From positions 783,457 to 847,456 of the forward strand of contig JAPTYO010000034.1 of the NCBI GenBank assembly GCA_036873135.1: a stretch of 64,000 nt of DNA, in the 5' to 3' direction. Positions 20,806-31,643 of the stretch are shown piece by piece. Each line of letters starts with the position of its first letter. Within the stretch, counting starts at the first letter, position 1. The notes beneath the pieces are model-generated. The model saw only the letters and a program-made list of their open reading frames with translations. It searched no databases and had not been told where the DNA came from. Made by a program: the position numbers and the translations under genes. Origin of the DNA: Clarkia xantiana subsp. parviflora (Eukaryota; Streptophyta; Magnoliopsida; Myrtales; Onagraceae).

Positions 20806-23800
20806 ACCTTATCTTGTGTCCTTTCTCATGTAGGGTGTGTCTTTGATACGCCTTTTAGATCTTTACTTGAGCTTTCTTTCCATGATATTGCATGCTACCA
20901 CACTTTTTCTTCAATGTGGGAGATCACCTCTCGAGGGCGATGTTTGTGTGTTGCCAACTTAGGACGAGTTCGTATAGGGAGTTGATGATGTTTTCCTCTT
21001 ATGTGACCTCTTCTAGGAAAAGTGGTATTGCATGTTCTTGTGATCTTCTGCCTCTAATCTCTTCTTTTACACTTAGGTGGACTACCAAGCACTTATTCGT
21101 TTGATGCCCCCCAAGTTGCTTGGTGGTCACACCGCCTTTCATATTTGGCCGTTGAAGGCCCCTCGTTCATTTTCTTGGTTGGGTACCCCTTATGCTCGGG
21201 GCTCCCTTGTCTGCTTGTTTGAATGCGATGAGTGTCCCTTGTAGGATTTACTCTTTCTCATGCTTGCTTGTTTCAGTCATAGGCATGGTTTGGATGGTGC
21301 CTTTGTCGGATGTGTCTTTGGAGGTTGGGTGGAAGAGCTTTTGCTTTGGGTGGGTGGGGGTGGATTTCATTCTCTTGATAACTAGGATGTGGCACTGTTT
21401 GTATCCTAGGGGTGCTTGTAAATTCTTTCCCCCCTTCCTTGTGTTTTAGGTTGAAAAGCTCTCTCATAGAATGGCGTCTTGAGTTGTTAATCTCGTAGGT
21501 GTGTTTCAGACTAGTCAATCTAATCCATGCTCTTTGCTCGTGCATGGGGAGGTCTGACCGGGCTGTGATAATCTTCTTGGAGTGTTGTGGCACTTAGTGT
21601 GGTTTGCCTTTTCCTTCACATTGGAGTATTCTTCAATGCCTTTAGGGGGTGTCACATTGGTCATGCTCCTCCCACCTTGAATGTTGATTATAGTCTTCCT
21701 TTGCATTAGGACTTGAATCTAAAAAGGGCGTTTTTCTTTAGGTTTGCCGGTGATGCTGCATGATTTTCCATGGTTTTGCCCTGTATTGGCTATTCCTTGT
21801 TGGATGACTTCATTAGGGGCTGCATTTGTGTTGCGTACGTATACGTGTTTGAGGTGTGTTGAGCTGACAAGTCCCTCCTTTTTTGTTTTGTCATAACCTT
21901 CATTCATCATGTATTCGGCGTATGGCCTTAAAGGCGGGATATTTTTCTAGTGCCCCTTTTATCGGGGTTCTCCTCTTGATGGGATGCCAGAGTCAAATGT
22001 CTTATCATTTGCAGACAAGGTGGTTGATCGGGATGTGCGTCTAGTGTGAGGGTCAATCTTGAAACCTTACTCCCCAAGCTTTTGAGCTCTTCTTTGGTTG
22101 ATCTTGTAGAACTATTATCCTGCCTTAAGGCTCTTGATAGGAGATGTATCTCCTTTTTCATACTCTAGTTGTTGCACTATCTCTTTTGCTAATCTTGTAT
22201 CTTTAGAGTTTCTCTCTTGGTGCATGACTTCAATGACAGGATTTTCTACCGATGTTTATTCTATTAGGACTTGTATCCTCGGTTGCCTTCCTTTCTTGTG
22301 AGATGGCGAAGGAGTGTTTGTGAACACTCAAATGTGTCGTACTTGGTAGAGGTATGCGCCTAATCTTTATGGCGCTGTCTTGAATCTTCGTGTATCTATC
22401 TTTGATGAACATGTTATTCATTGCATATATGATACGGAGTCCAAGTATCTCCGGGTTAGGATCATATTTTGAGAACAGAGACATAGTCATCTATTAGATG
22501 ACTTCTTTATCTACGGAGTTTATTTTTGCAAGGATAAATGCAAGGATACTTGTAAGGATACTTGTAAGGATATGTGTTCCATCCTTTTCCTGGTTCATTT
22601 GCAGTGCCGTGTCCCTAATGGGTGTGTTGATGTTCTGACCACCTTTACTAGTAGGGGGTCCCTTGGTATTAGGTATGCCTGACTCTTCTCTAGTATCATC
22701 AATGGTTGGTCATGGGAGATGTCTGACGGACTCCCTTCATGCACTATGGTTCTCTTCATGTCAAAGTTGGTGATTCCCTCTCTTATGACTAATATATCAT
22801 TGTGTGGAAATACTATGTTTTCCATATCCCTTTTTTAAAAGCTTGATGATGGTGTCGCCATTCTTCCTTTGCTAGGTTTGGTGTCCTTGAGCATTTTTGA
22901 TGGAAGTGTATTCCATTACCTGGGATGAGCTTACTAGGTGAAGTCATAAAGATCCGCTGGAGGTGTTTGTCTCTGATGGTGGGTGTTGCCCGTGTGATAT
23001 GGTTTCCTCTATTTTTGGAGGGATGTGTTCGCGGCTACCCCCTCTTGTGCTAATGGGCGTTTGTGGGGAGGGCATGTTGTGACTGGTGCCCCCCTTGCAT
23101 ACCAATGCCAGATGGGATCCTTTGACGGGCCTGGCCCTAGGATGCTTAGTGGAAGGTTGTAGTAGGGGTAATCCTTTGTGACCTTCATGGTAGTTCCTCT
23201 ATAGGATGTTGGGAGTGCTCGACTTATTTTTGTAAGTGAGCCTTCCATCTTGTGATCTTTCCTAGAAACTTGACCTTATAGGTGTTCTTTGGGATTGAGG
23301 AATCTGTTGCTTGTGCATCTCTTGATTGGCGACGGCCTTTTACTGATTCTTCTAGTGGTCCACCTGTGTATATATATATCACGGAGCCCGAAGGCGTCCG
23401 GTATGGTCATTCTTGGAAAACATGTTGATATCAAGTATCAAAATCTACCCCTTTTAGGGAGTTGACTTGTTATGCAGTTAAATTAAATAAGAGGATATGG
23501 GGAGGATATGGGTGTGGGGTGTTGATATCCCCTGCTTCCTTGGTAATGTAACTGTTTTCCTCCGTTAGTCTGTGTGTATTTCTTCCACTTGAGGGATATA
23601 AGGTCGCATCCTTGCAAGGTGGACTATGTGGAGGTGTATCCTTCATGTATGCTATGTGCGATTTCACTCTACTATGTCTCTCCATGAGACTTCCCATTGT
23701 AGTAGCTATGTGCTGACGTGGTGTGGTACTCTATGAGTCCTCTGTTCAAATCCTTGTCTTTTCAACTCCTCCCCTGTCCTAGGGGGATGTGTGCCAAGGG

Positions 23801-24109
23801 TTGTCGTGCACAAGGGGTTTGGATCTGTCGTGCTGTATCATGGGTAGGTGGTTGCCTTATTGTGTTGTTGGGACTATGTCCCTCCCTTTGAGCTTTCCTT
23901 GGTGTGTCCCTTAGGCATGTCTGTGGTGATACGGACTGTATGTGTACATTGTCAGGGTGGATGTTGGAACTCCTATATCCTTGTTGGTCTGGCGTGTATG
24001 TCCTCCCTTAATGAGGTGTATGTCCCTGTTGGGGTACTTGGTTGAATCCATGCCTCCTTGGAGGTCTTACCTGTCTACCTGCCCCCAGAGGGGTGTATGC
24101 CCTGGCATC
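20806..24109. other. Rest of the retrotransposon interior, no intact gene
   Basis: Apart from the protease-like remnant listed separately, I see only short frames interrupted by stops on both strands, with T/G-rich + strand composition. No reverse transcriptase YxDD, RNase H or integrase HHCC pattern was found by eye. It is either a decayed gag-pol or unrelated filler sequence. Confidence 0.5.
22595..22825 (-). pseudogene. Possible retrotransposon protease remnant
   Basis: A minus-strand frame of 76 residues contains FPHNDILVI, then NFDMKRTIVHEGSPSDI. In Tat-like gag-pol proteins the protease region reads PHxDxLV...VxRxLxDxGSSADI. Here the catalytic D-(T/S)-G is replaced by H-E-G, so even if this is the right homology the enzyme is dead. 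The family call rests on memory of the consensus. Confidence 0.4.
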
Positions 24110-24639
24110 CTACTGTGTCTGTTGCTGCCTTGGAGGCACAGACTGCTGCCTTCCCCCTGGGGGTGGCCTTTGGTTGTCTCTCCTTTGTTCTCCTCGTTGC
24201 CCTGTTCGAGGGTGCGAGTGGCGTTCTTCCGTTGGGATCTGTTCCTCTTCATGAGTCACTGTATGTGCTCCCTGTGTGTATGTTGTGTGGGCGCGGTTGT
24301 CATTCCTTTGGGTCAGTATTCCATATGGATACCCTTGAGGTTGTGCCTCATAGTGGTATCCCTGTGGAGGTGCCGTGTATTGGGATGGCACTCCTTGTTG
24401 CCCCCCTGTCCCTGTGGCTTCCTAATCAATGGAGTTGAAGCTGTGGAAGCCTCCTAGCCAGCTGGGCGTGAAGGTCCTCCTCTCTGCTTGTTAGGCTGGG
24501 GTGCCTGTGGGGTTACCTGAGGCTCTAGGTGTGCAGGCAGTTTCTCTGGGTTAGGCTGCCTTGCTGGAGGTATGGGCTGTCTCCTTCGCCTATTGCCCCC
24601 AGGTGGGCGATTATCTCTAGACACTAAGTTGTTCGTCAT
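24110..24639 (-). pseudogene. Gag-like N-terminal remnant, frameshifted
   Basis: On the minus strand, shortly after the primer-binding site, an ATG opens a frame of 61 residues rich in Pro, Gln and Arg (starts MTNNLVSRD). A second frame (24,110-24,391) continues the Pro/Gln/Tyr-rich composition. Position and composition suit the gag leader of a plant Ty3/gypsy element, broken by at least one frameshift or stop. No zinc knuckle seen. Confidence 0.45.
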
Positions 24640-24664
24640 CGCTCTCGTGATTGTCAGGCTTTCT

Positions 24665-24688
24665 GTTCGAAGCCCACGGACGGCGCCA
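24665..24688 (-). promoter_or_regulatory. Primer-binding site complementary to tRNA-Lys(UUU)
   Basis: On the minus strand, 2 nt after the LTR end, the sequence is TGGCGCCGTCCGTGGG followed by CTTCGAAC. The + strand therefore resembles the tRNA-Lys(UUU) 3' end plus CCA: 15 of the last 16 nt match, and about 21 of 24 back to the GTTC of the T loop. The common Tat-type site for tRNA-Asp (TGGCGCCGTTGCCGGGG) and the site for tRNA-Lys(CUU) (TGGCGCCCACCGTGGGG) fit less well. Confidence 0.75.
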
Positions 24689-24690
24689 AG

Positions 24691-25730
24691 TGTTAGGTTA
24701 TAAAGTCTAGGTCAACGGGTCGTCAATCTAGAATTTATCTCCCACTAATGAAATGTCGGGTTCAGTGCTCCTAGGACTAGTCGTTCTGATCCATGCCCTT
24801 ATACTCCCTTGGGGTAGTCGTTCTGATATATGTCCTTCTCTTCTCTCCTTCTGACCTCCTTTCCTTCTCTCCTTCTGACCTCCTTTCCTTCTCTCCTTCT
24901 GACCTCCTGAGGCTTGTACTTCTTACCCCTGGGGCTTGTCCTACTGCTCTATGCTCTTCTGCTTCCTTGGTTCTCTTCTCCTTGCCACCCTGCAAGAGGG
25001 GCAATACCAGGCACAGAGGGGGGGCGGTGCCTGATGAACCCTCTCCGATGCCTAAGTCAGTACGGTTTTAGAGAGATAAAGCTAGAGAGATGTCAGAGCA
25101 AAATTGTGCAACTTGCCAAGATGATCCAATGAGTTGTAAAGGTGGGGTATTTATAGGCAACGGTGTCATTAAGGTGGCTTAATGATATCGTTAACCTCTA
25201 AATACAATTAATTAACATTTAAGCGCATAATTAAGACCTTAGGATACGGAGAAGGTAGGCGACGTGAACCGAGTGTGGGTGTCCGAAAATGGCGCAGGGG
25301 CCCTTGGGGGAGGAGAAATCCGACCCCCAAGGGTAGGGGTTGGGTGAGGGCACCCAACCCCTCCTAGGGAGGATGGGGTTGGCCAACCCCATCCCTCCTA
25401 GGAGAGATCGGGTTGGCCGACCTGATCTCTCCTAGGAGAGATCGGGTTGGCCGACCCGATCTCTCCTAAGAGAGATCGGGTTGGTCCACCCGATCTCCCC
25501 TAGGAGAGATCGGGTTGGCTGACCCGATCTCTCCTAGGGGAGGTCGGGTGTAGCCACCCAACCTCACCTAGGTGAGTTTGCCTCGGCCGGACGAGCGCTC
25601 CGGCCTCGTCCGAGCCGTTGATGTGTTCGCGAAGTGTTCGGGTTGAAGTTTTGATTTACAAACGTTAATGGGATGATAAAAATACAACGGTTCGGAAGTC
25701 AACGGGTTCAAATTGGGCGTATATCCATCA
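24691..25730 (-). repeat. LTR (5' LTR of the minus-strand element), 1040 bp
   Basis: Longer than its partner because the palindromic GAGAGATCGGGTTGG...CCGATCTCTC unit is present about four times (25,397-25,540) against once in the other LTR. Confidence 0.92.
25148..25155 (-). promoter_or_regulatory. TATA box of the retrotransposon LTR
   Basis: TATAAATA on the minus strand inside the 5' LTR, in a CTATAAATACCCC context. It is the likely Pol II core promoter of the element. Confidence 0.6.
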
Positions 25731-26288
25731 GGTTCGATTCCCACAGACAGCGCGGGCATTCAAAATCTACTCTGTATGTAAAGTACACGGACGGTCACAT
25801 TTGAATCTTTTTCTAATTTTCGAGTTAACTTAAGTTCTCCTATAATTTTTTTTCTAAATTCTCCGTCTTTATGCTTTGCTGAAAATAGAAATCATCAACT
25901 TTTCAAAATAACTTCCGTGATATAAATTTTAAAGTTACAAAGTAACATATATTTTTTTTTAAGTGGCATGACTAAACTCTCAATAACTTATGAAGCAGTG
26001 CAATGATTTAATTTATCATGAATATGTGACACTGACATAATCATATAAGTTCGTAGATGAGTTATGACTAAATTTAGTATTTACACAATACAAGATCGAA
26101 AAACTTTCAAAAGTAATGTTTGTGAGAAGTGAAGTCTTATTATAAATTTTAAACACGGAAGTACAATGAAATTGCCCAATGTTATCAAGTTAAAATTTTA
26201 TCATATTCTTGCACGCAAATGATTTTTCTTTGCATATTGGTGTTTGTGTTTCTTACTATCAAAGAAATATCCGAACATAATTGAATAC

Positions 26289-26372
26289 GTCAGGATGGCC
26301 GAGTGGTCTAAGGCGCCAGACTCAAGTTCTGGTCTTCGAAAGAGGGCGTGGGTTCAAATCCCACTTCTGACA
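26289..26372 (+). tRNA. tRNA-Leu(CAA), copy 16
   Basis: Consensus sequence, first pair to the right of the retrotransposon. Confidence 0.97.
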
Positions 26373-26713
26373 TACTGAAGTTTATTGTGACTTCAGAATC
26401 GCAACATATATTAATTTTTTTGTAAAAAATGGAGTCATATAAAGTTTAATAATAACTAGAGGAAACAAATGGTGCATATCACGCATATTAATAAGCTTAT
26501 CGTGTATAGATTTTAATCTTAATTAAATCTTAAACTGTTTTATAGATTTTGACGTGTACGAACTAACGTCTGAAAATTGGACTTTATCAGTCTACTGCAT
26601 TTGAGTCAAACCCTAATACAAAATAAGAAAAGGCATGTAGGTAGATTTAGTAGAAGAACTAAATTGAAAATAAGAAAAATCTAACGACTGTATAATCCAA
26701 AACCCCTATTTAC

Positions 26714-26786
26714 GCCGTCTTAGCTCAGCTGGTAAAGCGCATGGCTTTTAACCATGTGGTCGTGGGTTCGATTCCCACAGACGGCG
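26714..26786 (+). tRNA. tRNA-Lys(UUU), copy 16
   Basis: Consensus apart from G22 to A in the D stem (GGTAAAGC), the same change as in copies 8, 12 and 15. It mismatches C13, so activity may be reduced. Confidence 0.88.
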
Positions 26787-27323
26787 CGGGCATTCAAAAT
26801 CTACTCTGTATGTAAAGTACACGGATGGTCACATTTGAATCTTTTTCTAATTTTCGAGTTATTTTAAGTTCTCCTATAATTTTTTTTCTAAATTCTCCGT
26901 CTTTATGCTTTGCTGAAAATAGAAATCATCAACTTTTCAAAATAACTTCCGTGATATAAATTTTAAAGTTACAAAGTAACATATATATTTTTTTTAAGTG
27001 GCATGACTAAACTCTCAATAACTTATGAAGCAGTGCAATGGTTTAATTTATCATGAATATGTGACACTGACATAATCATATAAGTTCGTAGATGAGCTAT
27101 GACTAAATTTAGTTTTTACACAATACAAGATCGAAAAACTTTCAAAAGTAATGTTTGTGAGAAGTGAAGTCTTATTATAAATTTTAAACACGGAAGTACA
27201 ATGAAATTGCCCAATGTTATCAAGTTAAAATTTTATCATATTCTTGCACGCAAATGATTTTTCTTTGCATATTGGTGTTTGTGTTTCTTACTATCAAAGA
27301 AATATCTGAATATAATTGAATAC

Positions 27324-27407
27324 GTCAGGATGGCCGAGTGATCTAAGGCGCCAGACTCAAGTTCTGGTCTTCAAAAGAGGGCGTGGGTTCAAATCCCACT
27401 TCTGACA
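27324..27407 (+). tRNA. tRNA-Leu(CAA) copy 17, A-box variant
   Basis: GAGTGATC in place of GAGTGGTC changes one of the invariant D-loop G18-G19 pair inside the A box. The variable-arm loop is CAA rather than CGA. Transcription and folding are probably impaired. Confidence 0.8.
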
Positions 27408-27748
27408 TACTGAAGTTTATTGTGAGTTCAGATTCGCAACATATATTAATTTTTTTGTAAAAAGTGGAGTCATATAAAGTTTAATAATAACTAGTGGAAA
27501 CAAATGGTGCATATCACGCATATTAATAAGCTTATCGTGTATAGATTTTAATCTTAATTAAATCTTAAACTGTTTTATAGATTTTGACGTGTACGAACTA
27601 ACGTCTGAAAATTCGACTTTATCAGTCTACTGCATTTGAGTCAAACCCTAATACAAAATAAGAAAAGGCATGTAGGTAGATTTAGTAGAAAAACTAAATT
27701 GAAAATAAGAGAAATTTAACGACTGTATAATCCAAAACCCCTATGTAG

Positions 27749-27821
27749 GCCGTCTTAGCTCAGCTGGTAGAGCGCATGGCTTTTAACCATGTTGTCGTGG
27801 GTTCGATTCCCACAGACGGCG
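27749..27821 (+). tRNA. tRNA-Lys(UUU), copy 17
   Basis: One change in the variable loop (TTGTC for TGGTC). All stems intact. Confidence 0.92.
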
Positions 27822-28358
27822 CGGGCATTCAAAATCTACTCTGTATGTAAAGTACACGGATGGTCACATTTGAATCTTTTTCTAATTTTCGAGTTATTTT
27901 AAGTTCTCCTATAATTTTTTATCTAAATTCTCCGTCTGTATGCTTTGCTGAAAATAGAAATCATCAACTTTTCAAAATAACTTCCGTGATATAAATTTTA
28001 AAGTTACAAAGTAACATATATATTTTTTTTAAGTGGCATGACTAAACTCTCAATAACTTATGAAGCAGTGCAATGATTTAATTTATCATGAATATGTGAC
28101 ACTGACATAATCATATAAGTTCGTAGATAAGTTATGACTAAATTTAGTATTTACACAATACAAGATCGAAAAACTTTCAAAAGTAATGTTTGTGAGAAGT
28201 GAAGTCTTATTATAAATTTTAAACACGGAAGTACAATGAAATTTCCCAATGTTATCAAGTTAAAATTTTATCATATTCTTGCACGCAAATGATTTTTCTT
28301 TGCATATTGGTGTTTGTGTTTCTTACTATCAAAGAAATATCCGAACATAATTGAATAC

Positions 28359-28442
28359 GTCAGGATGGCCGAGTGGTCTAAGGCGCCAGACTCAAGTTCT
28401 GGTCTTCGAAAGAGGGCGTGGGTTCAAATCCCACTTCTGACA
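28359..28442 (+). tRNA. tRNA-Leu(CAA), copy 18
   Basis: Consensus sequence. Confidence 0.97.
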
Positions 28443-28783
28443 TACTGAAGTTTATTGTGAGTTCAGAATCGCAACATATATTAATTTTTTTGTAAAAAGT
28501 GGAGTCATATAAAGTTTAATAATAACTAGTGGCAACAAATGGTGCATATCACGCATATTAATAAGCTTATCGTGTATAGATTTTAATCTTAATTAAATCT
28601 TAAACTGTTTTATAGATTTTGACGTGTACGAACTAACGTCTGAAAATTCGACTTTATCAGTCTACTGCATTTGAGTCAAAACCTAATACAAAATAAGAAA
28701 AGGCATGTAGGTAGATTTAGTAGAAGAACTAAATTGAAAATAAGAGAAATTTAACGACTGTATAATCCAAAACCCCTATATAC

Positions 28784-28856
28784 GCCGTCTTAGCTCAGCT
28801 GGTAGAGCGCATGGCTTTTACCCATGTGGTCGTGGGTTCGATTCCCATAGACGGCG
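28784..28856 (+). tRNA. tRNA-Lys(UUU) copy 18, variant
   Basis: Anticodon loop CTTTTAC (A38 to C), and T-stem end CCCAT gives a G-T wobble. The anticodon is unchanged. Confidence 0.85.
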
Positions 28857-29393
28857 CGGGCATTCAAAATCTACTCTGTATGTAAAGTACACGGATGGTC
28901 ACATTTGAATCTTTTTCTAATTTTCGAGTTATTTTAAGTTCTCCTATAATTTTTTTTCTAAATTCTCCGTCTTTATGCTTTGCTGAAAATAGAAATCATC
29001 AACTTTTCAAAATAACTTCCGTGATATACATTTTAAAGTTACAAAGTAACATATATTTTTTTTTTAAGTGGCATGATTAAACTCTCAATAACTTATGAAG
29101 CAGTGCAATGGTTTAATTTATCATGAATATGTGACACTGACATAATCATATAAGTTCGTAGATGAGTTATGACTAAATTTAGTTTTTACACAATACAAGA
29201 TTGAAAAACTTTCAAAAGTAATGTTTGTGAGAAGTGAAGTCTTATTATAAATTTTAAACACGGAAGTACAATGAAATTGCCCAATGTTATCAAGTTAAAA
29301 TTTTATCATATTCTTGCACGCAAATGATTTTTCTTTGCATATTGGTGTTTGTGTTTCGTACTATCAAAGAAATATCTGAACATAATTGAATAC

Positions 29394-29477
29394 GTCAGGA
29401 TGGCCGAGTGGTCTAAGGCGCTAGACTCAAGTTTTGGTCTTCGGAAGAGGGCGTGGGTTCAAATCCCACTTTTGACA
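29394..29477 (+). tRNA. tRNA-Leu(CAA) copy 19, variant
   Basis: Four changes: C28 to T, C40 to T (both leave wobble pairs), CGGAAG in the variable arm, and TTTTGAC in the acceptor. Foldable but the most diverged Leu copy, at the array edge. Confidence 0.82.
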
Positions 29478-29818
29478 TACTGAAGTTTATTGTGAGTTCA
29501 CAATCGCAACATATATTAAATTTTTTGTAAAAAGTAGAGTCATAGAAAGTTTAATAATAACTAGTGGCAACAAATGGTGCATATCACGCATATTAATAAG
29601 TTTATCGTGTATAGATTTTAATCTTAATTAAATCTTAAACTGTTTTATAGATTTTGACGTGTATGAACTAACGTCTGAAAATTCGACTTTATCAGTCGAC
29701 TGCATTTGAGTCAAACCCTAATACAAAATAAGAAAAGGCATGTAGGTAGATTTAGAAGAAGAACTAAATTGAAAATAAGAGAAATTTAACGACTGTATAA
29801 TCCAAAACAACTATGTAC

Positions 29819-29891
29819 GTCGTCTTAGCTCAGCTGGTAGAGCGCATTGCTTTTAACCATGTGGTCGTGGGTTCGATTCCCACAGACGGCG
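29819..29891 (+). tRNA. tRNA-Lys(UUU) copy 19, variant
   Basis: C2 to T (wobble with G71) and G30 to T, mismatching C40. Last Lys of the array. Confidence 0.82.
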
Positions 29892-31019
29892 CGGGGATTC
29901 AAAATTTACTCGATATGTAAAGTACACGGATGGTCACATATGAATCTTTTTCTAATTTTTGAGTTATTTTAAGTTCTCCTATAATTTTTTTTCTAAATTC
30001 TCCGTCTTTATGCTTTGCTAAAAATAGAAATCATCAATTTTTCAAAAAAAATTATGTGATATACATTTTAAAGTTACAAAGTAACATATATATTTTTTTA
30101 AGTGGCTCGATTAAACTCTCGATAACTTGTGAAATAGTGAAATTGTGTAATTTATCATGAATATGTGACACTGACATAATCATATAAGTTCGTAGATGAG
30201 TTATGACTAAATTTAGTTTTTACACAATACAATATCGAAAAACTTTCAAAAGTAATGTTTGTGAAAAGTGAAGTCTTATTATAAATTTTTTAACACGGAA
30301 GTACAATGAAATTTTTAACACGGAAGTACAATGAAATTGCCCAATGTTTGTTGAATTTTCTATATATATATGATGTGGTTTAAAAAAAAAAATTACACTC
30401 ATTGTTAAGATCAAGTTTAGCTGGAAAAAGGAGCACCTTAATTATTTTTACTTTCCTACTGTATAAAAGAGAATTATATGCAAATGAGAAAACTGCAGGC
30501 TAAAGCACATTAATGAGAATAAAGTTTTTTGGTGGATAATGAGAATAAATTGAAATAACAGTTCTGAATCATGATACACGTTGAGGGAGAGTACATGCAT
30601 TATGTTGTAATGTATCTATTTTTATATAGTACAAAAAAAGTTATATATGTCTAAAAAAATATCATTATTTAAAAATAAAAAACCCCATATAGTACCAAAT
30701 ACCGAAATCAGTCATTATAAAGTTAAAAGTTGATTTAAAAACATTCTTGTTCTTAATACAGATAAGACGCACCTCCTGTTAAGATCAAAAACCCTAACCC
30801 TGATTTTCCAAAAAATACATGAACAGTCGAGTGAGAAAATTAGACTAATATTGCATCTCATCAAATTAGATTACCGAAATGATCTAATCGTCGCCTATTT
30901 ATAGGCGGGATGCTGAATGTAAATACTGAAAGGTCCCCTTAGTTAACCAAACTTCCAAATAAATCCTTAAAAATATCAAATTAATAAACCAACACTAGCA
31001 ACCGAACTGAATAATATGC

Positions 31020-31395
31020 TCAATAAAGAGATATTCTTGTATACCTCAGCTGCAACATGTGACGCTGATGTGTTACCTTTTTATCTAATTGTTGAGAAAT
31101 TCTTGGTTACATCGGTTCCAACAGCTGAAGAGCATGTGGTGACTCCTCCTCCAATTACCATGAGACACGTGTTGAAATTAGTGACAGAAATGGGGAGTTT
31201 TGCAGTGACAAGTATCATTTTCTGACTAGTAAGAGGGGTAGCAAATAGACTCCACATGTTGCCACAGAGATTCTCCCAATTATTATATGTTGTGGCAAAA
31301 CTAGCCTAACATATGTTTGCATGTCGCACGTTAATTGGATGAAGAGATAACACTTCATCGACATTGTTGCAGCTGAGGTATACAAGAATTTCTCT
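31020..31395. repeat. Inverted-repeat element upstream of the DOMON gene
   Basis: CTTGTATACCTCAGCTGCAA near 31,036 reappears inverted near 31,366-31,390, and the homology continues inward with divergence. Probably a decayed foldback transposon. The rest of the 1.2-kb intergenic stretch 30,349-31,542 is AT-rich with nothing else I can identify. Confidence 0.55.
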
Positions 31396-31542
31396 AATAT
31401 AAGGACGAAGCTCACAACCAACAAAAACCCAACACCTCATTCCTAGATTATGTTCTTTGTCAGAGTTCCTCTAACAACAAGGGACCATAGGCTCATGTTA
31501 TTTATTCTCTCTCTAGGTTTGGAATCAAACTTTTCTCCAAGT

Positions 31543-31553
31543 CTCTATATAAA
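31543..31553 (+). promoter_or_regulatory. TATA box of the DOMON gene
   Basis: TCTATATAAAG about 95 bp before the chosen ATG, a standard plant core-promoter match at a plausible distance. Confidence 0.6.
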
Positions 31554-31643
31554 GTATAAACTAAACCAAACTTATAAATTAATAAACATATATTATTTTT
31601 ATAATAATCCCAAACAAACTTAACATTACTACCTAGCTAGAAG

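Larger units (their letters stand above)
16404..25730 (-). mobile_element. 9.3-kb LTR retrotransposon, degenerate and non-autonomous
   Basis: The two LTRs begin TGTTAGG and end ATCCATCA on the + strand, with an exact 5-bp target duplication GGTTC (16,399-16,403 and 25,731-25,735). Orientation is minus: a tRNA-type primer-binding site lies inside the right LTR, a CTCGGGGGCATG-like polypurine tract inside the left LTR, and the LTR TATA box reads on the minus strand. The interior (17,341-24,690) has only short broken frames: a gag-like start near the right LTR and a weak protease-like remnant. I see no reverse transcriptase or integrase motif. Together with an opposite-strand ORF near its 3' end, this resembles non-autonomous Ty3/gypsy elements of the Tat type. 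The lineage is an inference. Confidence 0.9.
16348..25752 (+). pseudogene. tRNA-Lys(UUU) copy 15 split by an LTR retrotransposon
   Basis: The 5' part is 16,348-16,403 (nt 1-56, with G22 to A). The 3' part resumes after the GGTTC duplication at 25,731-25,735 and ends at 25,752; it has a G-to-A change in the acceptor strand (AGACAGC). Broken by a 9.3-kb insertion inside the B box. Confidence 0.92.
1..30348 (+). repeat. Tandem array of tRNA-Leu / tRNA-Lys gene pairs
   Basis: Direct repeats of a unit that reads spacer, tRNA-Leu, ~340-bp spacer, tRNA-Lys. The left edge lies outside the window. Distances between successive tRNA-Lys starts are 908-909 bp (short units) or 1031-1036 bp (long units); the 127-bp difference is a block between Lys and the next Leu, for example 4686-4812, present in long units only. 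Spacers are almost as conserved as the tRNA genes, which points to homogenisation by unequal exchange or conversion. The last unit stops at about 30,348, before any further Leu gene, and is the most diverged. It includes a local duplication of a ~24-bp segment near 30,289-30,336. Plant tRNA arrays are known (Ser-Tyr-Tyr and Pro arrays in Arabidopsis); I do not know of a Leu-Lys one. Confidence 0.95.
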
